From Favolaschia claudopus (lineage: Eukaryota; Basidiomycota; Agaricomycetes; Agaricales; Mycenaceae): a stretch of DNA of 64,000 nt. The position numbers were made by a program, and so were the translations under genes. The notes under the pieces are model-generated. The model was not told the DNA's origin. It was given only the letters and a program-made list of their open reading frames with translations, and searched no databases. This document shows, piece by piece, positions 22,300 through 32,431 of the stretch (position 1 is its first letter; every line of letters begins with the position of its first letter). Where the stretch lies: assembly GCA_037176885.1 (NCBI GenBank), contig JAWWNJ010000089.1, forward strand, positions 930,001 through 994,000. Direction: 5' to 3'.

Positions 22300-23033
22300 C
22301 CTTTGAGATGAGCGCTTCTGTACAGGCATATAATAATCCCCCCTACAAAAGCTCGTCGGCATGCAATAAGGACAACACCAGGACAAGATAACACATACCA
22401 TCAGGCTCCCCACCTCTCTTCCTCCTCACAAACTTCTCCGCCCCCGCCCAAACATCCTCCCCGCCTCGCGCCTCCCTCTCCCACTCCTGGTAAGAGTCCC
22501 CATACGCCACGACCAACCGCTCCAACCCCCTCCGTCACCTCCTCCAAGAACCCCACAACGCGCTCCTCGTCCGTCACTGGGAGCCCCGCGACCAGCACCC
22601 GCAACTGCCGATATCATTCGAGAATCGCACTTGAAAGCGACGGACGCAATGGAATCCTGGGTAGGCCAGGTTGGCATCTTCGCTGGCGCTTGAGGGTGTG
22701 GGAGCTATAGAAGGTCTTGACGCTCATCTTCCTCTTCAATGTAAACCTTCTCAAACAGGTCGAGGTGCTTCATGAACGCGAAGAACGGGTGGTCGAGATC
22801 GACTTGAGAGTCGAGGCATCTCGATACTAAGGCGCTTCAGAGAGTGCGTTTGGGCGAGGGCGGGGAGGAGGTGCGGGCCCGTGATGTCGCCAATCAGGCG
22901 ATTCCGGGGCAGCGGTGCAAGAATTTGTAATGAGTGTCGAGCTTCAAGGGAAATGGGCTTGAATATAGGAGGAAGCGGTGGACCGAGGACTCGAGGGATG
23001 AGGGGGCCTTGTAGAGCATCGTGATTAGAACGG

Positions 23034-24361
23034 TGAAACGCTGACTATAGGGCAACTATGGAAAACACCCAAGAAATGAAAGGAATTAAATCCCTAATCA
23101 AATCTTAAATATAATCCTAACCACTATGAGATCGACGTGCGAGGTTCGGGGTTCCAGTCCAGTATAGACTGTGGCAATCCAACTATTCTAACACTCAAAA
23201 TATACTAACTAAAGCTTTCGCGATTGCTGACTTTGTACAGAGAATGTCTATACGAGTCCTATGTTGACACAGGAAGTGTGGGTTTCAACAAGGGTTTGAG
23301 ATGTAACTCTTCTCAAGAGGTTTAGGTGTTTAAGTTGCTTGTTAAGCCAATATATTCCACGCGTAAGATGTCCGATAACTGTTTCACGCGTCCCGTAGGT
23401 CAAAAGTTCTTATAATTCCACGCGTAAGTTCCCAAAATTTCCAATATTCCACGCGTACAATTCAAGAGATGATCCAACAGACAATATATATTGACGAAAC
23501 AAACCAAAGAAACAAATAAGCTTCTGGAGTTTATCTCGAATGGAGTCCAACGTCTAGTTGTTCACGAAGCCGACACTGGCTTGACGCTCACAGCTAGAGG
23601 AGGGAATCCACTAGAGTACCAGTACAGGAAACGATGCCTTTTATACCTTTCACTAATAAATAATAAGAGACCGAACAGTTGACAAACGGGTATAATGTGA
23701 GAGAAACTAGGGCCCGCTATGCCCTCGCCCTATCCTTGGTGGCCAGAACAGGAAATAGATCAAAGGTTCATTCAATCCAAGTCCTTACCCCGATCATTAT
23801 GTTATGACAGTGGGCCGCAGCGGCCCAATCAATATTGCCCAACTTGGCAGTAATACCCTTGGTATCATTGTCCCTCTTCGGACCTTGCTCCGTGATCGTA
23901 ATACGGCGGCAGCCAACTCGGCATGACGTGTAGTTCCTTTGTAGGAATATTCTACTTCCGCAAACCCTCGCAATTGGTTTGTAGTATTATTCGTGAAAGC
24001 CTCTTGCCTCCAGGAAACACTCCTTCTGGCCTTTCGGCAGGTTCTTATAAGTCCCAAGTTATATCCCACTCATTCTGCCTTTGGTCGGAACACAGGGCGA
24101 CTCCCAATCCTATTCCGGATGGTTAGAGACCTATCGTGATAGGTCTGTTCTGGAATATTATAACTTCCACGCTATACCAGCGCAGTCGTAGACAGTGCCA
24201 GACCTCCCACTTAGTGTATAATCCTTTAACTGGCCGCTCAGGCAAACGCCAGTCCTCATACGAGCGTATTCCCGTGGTATTTAATGTATTACTCTTTTAA
24301 TACAATAGCACTTGAACTGAAAATGAATAAATTCAGCCCTGGCCCAATACCGGGTCTATCA
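23034..24361 (-). repeat. Long terminal repeat (3' LTR of minus-sense element)
   Basis: It is 1328 bp long with TG..CA ends. It contains several copies of the ATTCCACGCG word (about 23353-23458), an ACCTATCGTGATAGGT palindrome near 24130, and one TTTCGCGATTGCT motif at 23216 followed by a TTGTACAG acceptor-like sequence. Confidence 0.9.
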
Positions 24362-24396
24362 TCTCCCCTTTTCATAAATTGAGTGTCCCCACTCAA
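24362..24396 (-). promoter_or_regulatory. Polypurine tract with adjoining hairpin
   Basis: On the minus strand TTTATGAAAAGGGGAGA ends at the LTR border and would prime plus-strand synthesis. Next to it, TTGAGTG (24379-24385) and CACTCAA (24390-24396) form a 7-bp stem with a TCCC loop. The same arrangement with a different, still-paired stem recurs at 29797-29833. Confidence 0.75.
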
Positions 24397-24758
24397 CACT
24401 TGGTCCTTATTTTGCGCCCTCTTTGCGCTATCAAAAGTGTTTCCCACAGTCATTCGGCTAACTCGGCTATCGCGACCGGTGTGGTCCCGCGAGATTTGCT
24501 TCCGTTGATAGACAGCGGGATCCTCGCTTAGATCCCGAAAACACTTATAAGTGTTCATTATTGCCTATACTGACGCCTACAACCGCCAATTGTTGTGTTC
24601 TGAGTGTGCGGAGTTTGCGCGAGCAAAGTGGGTCCGTGCGCATCAATAAATCCACGTGATTTATGTTTGTTTTGCCGCAGCTTTTCTCCCACTTTCTCTG
24701 CTCTTCCCACCACAACCACCTATCGCGAATACTCAAACTACAGCTCTAGCACACTGTC

Positions 24759-27700
24759 ATGGGTACGTGGCTGGCTTATATTTGTAGTTTAGAGTCTCAC
24801 AGGTTGCCTTGGGCTGTTTTACAGCTCAAGTCACTCAGAACGCTGCCCTCACCATTGAGAACGCATTCAACACCTTTCGCGTCAGCCCGCACACCCTATT
24901 CCTGGACTCCATGTCGGTGATCCAGTACCAGGCTGCAGCTGCTGAGGGACGTCACATCGTCCCTTACAAGCTTAAGCCCGAGGACTTCAGCTATCCAGCT
25001 GGACTTCGCCCGTTCTTCCCGCTCCATGCCTCGGAACTCGTTCACGACTACCCGCTCAACGGCGCGGATGTCCATTGTCTTCAACTATTCATCCATCCAG
25101 TTACTATCTGGCTACTCCCCTACGTCCGCGACGTCTATCGCTCTCACCAGACGAACCCCGACTGGCTAGCCTGGCTCCTTCAACATTTCGAACCAATTGC
25201 TGTGAGCATTCGCGAATGCTCATTTTCAGCGCTTTTTGCTGACTTCAACTTTTCAGCGACTCATCTCCCGTTACTACGAAGCTTTTGACATCACAGAGAT
25301 CTTCGACCGGCTGCTCGTCGCCATCCACAACATTGGGAGGATGTTCGAGAAGGCATACCCCGGACGATGGAAGCAGCCTTATCGCATCCTTCCCATGTCC
25401 TTTGAGGGTCGGGACATTAGCAGGGTACGTTGTCCCTTATTCGTGACAGATCTCATATTGATAAAACTTCTTGGTTTTTCAGATTCTGCACCTCTCTTTG
25501 CAGTTCACCCTGCCCGGGATCATTGAGTTCGAGGACCACTTCCCTTGCACAGAGCTCGGGCCGACGTTCTACGAAGAATCCTGTCTCCGCGATATCAACA
25601 ACGAATACTTCGACCGTTTCATTCGTTACTGCGCCCTCGTCGCCTACCAAGGGGCTGAGGTCGAGGGCAAGTTCGACGAAGCTAGTGTCGCCAAAATCAA
25701 GCCTCTAATGGACCAAAGCGTCTTCCCTTTGGTGAGTTTCCATCCTCTTTCTGACCTTTCGTGATAGCTAATGCTTCTCAATGTTTAGGCCAAATTGGAT
25801 CAGGTCATCGGCAACATCGACAACCGCTCTTTTATCGACGCCATCCTCAACTCTGCTTGGACAGTCTGGTCCCTCATTCCTGAGAAGGATCGCAACCCTG
25901 GCTGGGAAGCCGCACTGCCCGAGGCTCGTATCTGGGGCTATTCTCTCCCACAGAGATACCGTCTTCCTAGTGGCAAGAGGACTCGTCCGCCAAAATTCAG
26001 TCTCTGGCGCGACTGCTCGCATCGCGACTATGTCGCCGACGCCTGGTTCAAGGTCAACAACCTTCCTCTCCCCAGCGGCTCATTAGCGCGACCTCTCACG
26101 CCTCCGTCTTCTGAGTCGTCTCGCTCGTCCACTCCCGAGGCAAAACCCCCAGCGCTCTCTCGCTCGTCTAGTTTTGGCAGTGCTGGCCCCGCACTCGGTG
26201 GCCCTTCGCCCTCTAGCGTTGCCAAGTTCTTCAATTTTGGCGACGGATCCAGCAGCCCGGACCCTATCGCGATTGATACTGCGACTGCTCCCACTGTAAG
26301 TCCTAAGTTTCTTTACTCAGTACTTTGCGCTGATTGTCCCTACTTAGGACGCTCCTGCTCCTCAGACTCCCAGGGCTGGTTCATCCGCCCCCGTAGTCAG
26401 ACTTCCAACTCCGCGTTCGGGCGCGTCGTCTGGTAGTGCCTTCGCCGCTGGATTTGCAGCAGGCGCTGCTTCGTGTGGTCCTGACGATGGGCCTTCTGCA
26501 ACTGGTGGCGAGGAGGGTCCAGACATTGGTATGGGCAACGACGATCCTTTCGTGACTGATGCCTCCGCCCCTGCGGGCGCATCTCAGGTACTCTTTACCT
26601 GTTCTTCTCTTTCATTATTGGTTACTTATGCTTTTGTAGGACGATGCGACGCTTCAGACCCCTCAGGCTGGCTCGACCGCGGCTATCGCGACAGATGCCC
26701 CACCTGCGTCTGGTCTTCGCCGAAGCCCGCGTGGCGCGTCCAAAGTAAGACTCTTGTCTTAACATCAGTTTCCTAATTGCTAATGGTCTCCCTTTAGACC
26801 AACGATGAGCACGAGGAGGCGACGGCTGGCACTACTGCCGACGAGTCGGACACTGCGTCCAATTCTCGTTCTTCCAAGCGCAAACGTGCTGAGGAAGAGT
26901 CGTTCAAGCCTGCTAGAGATGATGACCAGGATAGCGGTCTCTCCGACGGCGAATCTGAGGTCTCTCCGCCTCATAAACGTTCGAAGAAGGGCAATCGCGA
27001 TAGCGAGGAACCGTCGCCCTTGAAGGGTAAAAGCAAGAGCAAGGGCAAGAAGAAGGCTGACGAGTCTTCCCCTGGCCCTGCTGAGGTTCGCACCACTCGC
27101 GGCGCTTCTCAGGCTCACAAAGAGGACCCCTACGAGGCGGAAGGCTTTGAGCCGACCACGTTCGATATCCGCGCAGCGAAGGAAGGTCTTGGGATCCTTC
27201 CCAAGAGCTTCCAAGCTTCTCTCCTCAAGGGTACAAGCGTTTTGGTAAGTTATTCGCTCTTCCCCTCTGTTCTTTCAACGATTCTGAGCATTCGTGATAG
27301 CGCCTCCTGGGCTGCGGAAATTGTATGCTCCGCAATCGCAAGTGCCGTCGCGAGAATGGCCATGCTCGTTGCGATGCCTGCGTCAAGAGCGGCATGTCTC
27401 GGTGCTCAGATAGCTTCTCTATCCCTGAGTACCTTCAAGTCATCAATTACTTGGAGCCGCTTACGGTCTTCTCAGACAAAAGTACGTCTCCTTGATTCCT
27501 TATTTAATTCCAGCGTCTCTAACTTCGTTATTTCCTTAGGCTGGAACTCCGCCTTCAACGAGCTTCGCGACGCTCACTATTCCCAGATCCTCTGTGATCG
27601 GCAAGTGACACTCGCTAATGCCCGTCTTCTCCGCGCGCGCGCCAACTTGCGTGCTCTCATGAATGGTTCCGAGGTGGCTTTCAAGGGCAAAGTCATCCCT

Positions 27701-28054
27701 GGAATCGATTCCGTTGCGGAGGAGGAGGTAGAGTTTTACACCAAACTCTTCAAGACCGCTCGTAAAGATTCCGAGCGCGAGTTCTACATGCCTGACGGCA
27801 CTCGTGCGGACGACTACTATTACGAGTACGATTCGCAGTACGAAGGCTCGCAGAGGTCCGCAATGGACGAAGAGGAAGGAGAGGAGGTGCGTGTGATAGC
27901 GGTGGAGGAGGCTGAGGCTCCCAGAGAGCCATCTCCCATGCAGGAGGATGCCCCTGTCGTTCACGCACCCTCTATCTCCCTCGACGACGCTATTGCCGCA
28001 GACGACGCTGGTCGCAACGAGTTTGTCGAAGGTTCCTCTCGAGGAGGAACTTGA
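24759..28054 (+). CDS. Gene A of LTR element: 930-aa protein with Zn2Cys6-like cluster
   Basis: There are ten exons. The nine introns are 24763-24824, 25202-25256, 25425-25482, 25732-25788, 26296-26347, 26588-26639, 26745-26797, 27245-27300 and 27482-27539, all GT..AG and 52-62 bp; the coding sum is 2793. The first 330 residues look globular, with no family I recognise. A Ser/Pro-rich region follows (SSESSRSSTPEAKPP), then an acidic and basic stretch with a nuclear-signal-like LKGKSKSKGKKK at 625-636. Residues 704-734 hold cysteines spaced CX2CX6CX8CX2CX7C, which fits the Zn2Cys6 DNA-binding signature. The tail is acidic. By family knowledge the cluster binds zinc and DNA; a C-terminal position is atypical for Gal4-type factors. 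The gene runs antisense to the retroelement. Confidence 0.72.
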
Positions 28055-28565
28055 TCTTTGTAAGTCCTCTCTTACTTATTCCATATCTTAACTGACTCTT
28101 TCAGTTAGATGTTATATTATACGCTACCAAGATGGACTTTTCGCTATTGCTCCGAACTGGACGAACGCGCGCTCCCAATTGCTTTGAACATTCGTATATC
28201 TCGAAATCTCCGTACATATCTTTCGATATTCCGTGCTTTTGCTTGATTTCTTTTAGATATTGTCTTAGCTATGATTTCGGGACTTTCGATACATGGGCCT
28301 GATTTGTATATTTGCTATACTGCCCTTAAATTGTATCAACGCTGCCTCAAAATGAGGCTTTTCTCCATTCGCGAATGCTTGAATCCTAAGTCACCAGTCC
28401 TTACTGATGCCTCGTGCGCATTTATCGATTAAGGAAATTTTGTCGCGATTGCCTCGCTGTACGGACACCGTTCCGTTTTTCCCCAATAGTAAATAATCCA
28501 ACTCTTTGGACCTATTTAAGCGCAATCATGAAAGCGTTTTCGTTGGCTCCTCAACTTTATTCTCC
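28055..28565. other. Spacer between genes A and B
   Basis: This AT-richer sequence contains two copies of the element's dispersed motif (ATTCGCGAATGCT near 28370, GTCGCGATTGCC near 28443). It probably holds the terminator of gene A and the promoter of gene B. No gene was seen. Confidence 0.5.
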
Positions 28566-29369
28566 ATGTCGACACGTCCCTTCGTTAGCCGCCATGGTCT
28601 CCCCGTTGTTCCTGTCCTTAAGGGAACTGCCTCTATGCACGAATTCCCTATCCTCACTCCGGACTCCGCCAGACGTCTTGGCAAGCACACGAGTGCAAAT
28701 GAGTTACTCTCATCGGTACGGGTATTTTCTATCACGAAAGCTAGCCACTGCTAATACTTTCGATCTTAGAACCCTGCGGTTGATTCCAATACCAATCCCA
28801 TACTGCAGACTACCTGCGTGCAGTCTGGGACTTTCTATAAGTGGTCTCAACCTTGCACGGATTGCATGGTCGCTGGTACTGGTGCTACCTGCACTTTTAC
28901 CCAACGTCTCAAGTTCGTGGAGGTCTTGGAGGCACGACGTGTCTTTGCCCAGGAGGTGATCTTTACCACCAACTCCAATCCTGGTGCGTTTGCCTACTTT
29001 CTGACCTATCGCGATTGCTTACTTTCTTTCCCAGCCGAGGCTTATCGCGAGTGGGAAGTCCAGTTCTTCGCTGACTGTCAAGTGGCTTTCCACCTCTTTA
29101 ACAAGAGCATCGCTCCTTTCGACAAACAGCGCTTCTCCATGCTGTCCCAAGTCGAGGCCATTCACGACTTTACTCGTCTTAGCTACTTGCACATGCTCTT
29201 TGGCGTCTACGATTATCCTACTGATGTGAAGACACTTGTCATTCAGCGTATGCAGGGTATGCAGGAGGCTTTCGAGCTATCGGCTGTGGAGGACTGTATG
29301 GTCCAGGAGATAGTGCGACTAAGCTTGTACAGTAATTGTAGAGCTGGTAGTCCCTCTAGCTCTCAGTAG
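28566..29369 (+). CDS. Gene B of LTR element: 232-aa Cys-motif protein
   Basis: Exons are 28566-28715, 28770-28983 and 29035-29369; introns of 54 and 51 bp each contain one copy of the element's motif (ATCACGAAAGCT, ATCGCGATTGCT). The protein starts MSTRPFVSRHGLP. It has a cysteine group, TTCVQSGTFYKWSQPC followed by TDC and GATC. The second half of this group resembles the RCDACVKSGMSRC part of gene A. The remainder (EAYREWEVQFFADCQVA, then RMQGMQEAFELSAVED) is helical in character. The cysteine arrangement suggests metal binding but is not a complete Zn2Cys6 cluster. I do not recognise the family. A TTG-started extension upstream was not used. Confidence 0.65.
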
Positions 29370-29839
29370 TATAGGATCGATTCCTTTCCACTTGTAGAGT
29401 CCCTTAGAGTAGTTCATAGCTCTTAGGAATCCATGTGTTTGTCAAGGAACGACCGAATTCCACTTCCTCAGTCAATCGCGAAAGCCATCTTTGCTTATCC
29501 CTATCGCTATCTCATCTTCGGATCGCTCGCGTCAAAAGACCAAGACAGACTGGTGCGGTCCCCTGTTCTACTTCCTATTTCGGTAATTTTCCTGTTTCGG
29601 TCGTATTACGCTTTGATTCGCGAACACATGCGGCATCCTTATTCCGCTTATCCCGATCACAGTATTTCTTATACCGATCAAAGTTTCCCTTTATATCTCT
29701 GAACTGCAGAGTCTATAGAAATCCTAAGTCCTTTTAGGATTCAACTCCGGCCGCTCATTCCGCTTATCCCGCAATCTATCACGATTGCTCCTACTCCTCC
29801 CCTTTTCATAAATTTTAACTGTCCCCAGTTAAACTCTTT
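29370..29839. other. Spacer between genes B and C
   Basis: It contains three copies of the dispersed motif (near 29475, 29615 and 29779) and, at its right end, the second polypurine-tract/hairpin unit. No gene was supported. Confidence 0.5.
29797..29833 (-). promoter_or_regulatory. Internal second polypurine tract with hairpin
   Basis: CTCCCCTTTTCATAAA at 29797-29812 is identical to 24363-24378 at the LTR border. It is followed by TTTAACTG / CAGTTAAA (29814-29821 and 29826-29833), an 8-bp stem with the same TCCC loop but different stem bases. It lies 7 bp before the gene C start codon, so it is also in that gene's 5' leader. Confidence 0.65.
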
Positions 29840-31416
29840 ATGACGGAGTCCATCCACTCGCCTAGCTATAAAGAGCTAGCCTTCTACACTCCTTATAGCA
29901 GTATCTTTTCTCAGTATCCCTTTCTCAAGAACATGGCTCGCTCTGGTCTCACTAAAGGTCAACACGACGTAATCGTCGGTGTCGCAGACAGTGTTTCTGC
30001 GACCAAGTACCCCGACCGTGCTAAGCAGCGCACATTCCTCGACCAACAGACTGTTACTTTGGTGCGTTTTCATATTTTAACACTTTTCGCGAATGCTCAT
30101 AGCGTTGTCAGGACTCGTTCTCTGGCCTTCTCGGCGAGATTGCGAAGGACAAGACTCTCTACGATGCTTTCTACAGCGTCAAAAACAGCTACCACCAGAC
30201 TGCTGTCGGCTCCAACGGCGTCATTGGAGGTCGCTATCCTCTTATTCTCGAGTTGTGTGCTAAGATCAAGGCCGAGCGCGAGCTTCAACGAGGAAACACC
30301 GTAGCTTCTCAGCAAGCACACCGTACCGAACTCGAAGAGGCTCGTGCTCAGGCTGACGATCAAGAGAGCAAGAATTCGCGAAAGCCCCGCGCTCCTCGCG
30401 CTAAGGTAATTCTCCTTATTCCTGCTCGTCTCGATTGCTCATTTACTCTGCCAGAAGGACAATAAAACCAAGAAGTCCAAGGCCACTATCGAAGATGGAG
30501 ATGAATCTCCCTTCGACGACTCTGAGCTTCCTGGTTTTGTGGACGACGCCATGATTGTGGACGACTCCGTGCGTTTATCATTCATTATTGCTGTCATTAA
30601 TTCTGACTTTGCAAATTTAGAACGACGCAAGTGCCTCTGGTCACCGGGCGACTCAGTCTCTTGACGAGCGCAACCCTGCGGTGAGTATTGACCTGTCACG
30701 ATAGCTTCCTTCTCGCCACTTCCTCTTATTGCTGCCTCAGACTTCGCAGTCTGGGAGTACGCGTCCTTCTTCGGTACGCCTCTCGTTTCTTCGCATCAAG
30801 GGGATTGACCGAAACTCTGCCTCCTATATCAAGGCTATGGCCATTCTTGCCCGTACTGATCCAAGTTCAGCTTCAGCCATCGTCGTTGAAGACTTCCCCG
30901 TCCCACCACCACGGAAACGTGCACGTCCCTCACAGCCACTCGCGCATGAGGACTCAGTCGAGCAGTACGATGGTGCGTTTAGCTTTCGCGATTGCTTCTA
31001 AGCCAGCTTCTGACTTTCTTTCGAAGCAACCGACTTATCAGTTAACAACCCAACAGTCCGCCAAACTGTTGCCGAAGCGCGGGACGCCGTCAAAAGCTCC
31101 ACAGCCGATTCGATGGGCGCATTACGACTCCAAGAAGCAGAACTTCGCTCGCGAGTCGGCTTCGAGAATGCCCAACTCCGGTATCACCTTGATCACCGCG
31201 AGTACTTGCTCACCGATCTTCGACGCGTCCTCGATGCCCAACATAAGCGGGAACAGGTACTACCCACCGGTAATGCCTAACTACCCTCTTTCGTGAGCAG
31301 CTTCCCTTTTTCACGAAAGGGTGCTAACCCTTCCTTAACAGAACTGGACGCGAGTTGCAGAACTCCCTCAACTGCGGAGGTCCACCTTCCACTCTCTGCC
31401 CTTATTGTTCTGTTAA
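29840..31416 (+). CDS. Gene C of LTR element: 408-aa acidic/coiled-coil protein
   Basis: There are seven exons. Introns are 30062-30111, 30406-30454, 30569-30620, 30681-30740, 30973-31026 and 31257-31341, all GT..AG; the coding sum is 1227. The N-terminal 170 residues look globular (GLTKGQHDVIVGVADSV, then DSFSGLLGEIAKDKTLYDAF) and end in a helical Arg/Glu/Gln-rich stretch. A basic patch (SRKPRAPRAK) is followed by an acidic segment (EDGDESPFDDSELPGF). Another basic motif (PPPRKRARP) precedes a C-terminal coiled coil (ALRLQEAELRSRVGFENAQL). Two basic patches suggest nuclear entry; the role is unknown. Five of its six introns contain the dispersed TCGCGAWWGCT-like motif. The gene is antisense to the retroelement. 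Confidence 0.68.
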
Positions 31417-32431
31417 TTACCACTCTCCTCGTCATTGCTTTTAGAGTCTACACTTCCGCTCATTAACCGTATACCCCGACCAACTCTTTTTCAGTCGTTA
31501 CAGCCTATCGCGAATGCCAACTAGTATTCTCCTTAGAATATTTCGCTACACTCCTTTCAATGTGACTCTGTGTTTTTGCCTTTGACTCGCGTGGAACTCC
31601 TCTTTTGTTCCGTTCTGAGTCTAAGCCCAGAGCTTCTTCGCTCTCTTCATCATCCGAGTCCGATTCGTGCTCACCACTATCGGTGCCTTTCGCGATTGCT
31701 CCAGGCCTCTCGAGACGAACTTCTTCAATCTGCAGATCCATTCCAACGAACGGATCTTCTTTTGAGTCTTTTTCAATTGGGCCTTCTAACATCTCTCTCG
31801 ATAATTCAATCGAGTCGGAAAATTTTTGATGGCCCAACTCGACTCTTTTGTTTTGGTGCTGCTCGAGCAGTACAACTCCGAATTGAGCTGTCCAGTCTTA
31901 CAGCTTTTGACCCGCCCTTCTCACATAGAAGGTACGGTTTTGTGTGTTTGTACAGCAGAGGGAGAGTCTGGAGGATTGGTGTGTTCCTCTTCGACTTCTT
32001 CCTCGATGGTAGAATGTGTGCTTTTGTTCGACAGAGTATTCGTGATAGCTATTTGCTTTTTCTTTGTACGCGGTAACCCGGTTCCTTGGCTTTGGCTCGA
32101 GATTGTGATTTCCCTGCCTCAGTAAGAGTACGCTCTAGGTCTGTTGGTATGGGTAACCGACTAGACCAGCGTGATTTAGGTTTTTCGCGAAAGATGTGGA
32201 AGCAAGTTCGCCGTCCGCAGATATTTCTGACGAGTCTGGTTGTACCGAAATGTTGACCTAAGTCAACGGCACTTTTAACGAATAATTCGTTCTTCTCGGA
32301 GGTAAGTCCAAGGTATAATCCTGTATAGGAAGGTAGAGATATTTCTATACGCAACAAGTCCAAACTTGGCTTGAGATTTCTACTTTGAAGTATAGAAATA
32401 GATGGATGAACCCCTCGCGGTGGGCTCCAGA
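31417..32431 (-). other. Leader region of the LTR element
   Basis: In the element's own (minus) sense this is the region after the primer-binding site. It has two open stretches, 32049-32430 (no ATG inside the element; DLGQHFGTTRLVRNICGRR) and 31505-31837 (MGHQKFSDSIELSREMLEG, acidic). Neither resembles gag or pol convincingly. Four more copies of the dispersed motif lie here (near 31506, 31688, 32038 and 32184). A remnant of a lost gag is possible but not supported. Confidence 0.35.
32412..32429 (-). promoter_or_regulatory. Primer-binding site of the LTR element
   Basis: On the minus strand TGGAGCCCACCGCGAGGG starts two bases after the LTR end. TGG at this position pairs with a tRNA CCA end; the adjoining bases resemble an acceptor and T-arm 3' half. 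The donor tRNA was not identified. Confidence 0.65.

Noticed and set aside
23128..23165. T-arm-like GAGGTTCGGGGTTCCAGTCC inside the LTR
   Set aside because: No acceptor or anticodon stem surrounds it; it is simply part of the LTR and is duplicated at 32530.
24362..32431. Genes A-C as a diverged gag-pol
   Set aside because: No protease DSG/DTG, reverse-transcriptase YxDD, RNase H or integrase motifs were found, and the genes are on the strand opposite to that indicated by the primer-binding site and polypurine tract.
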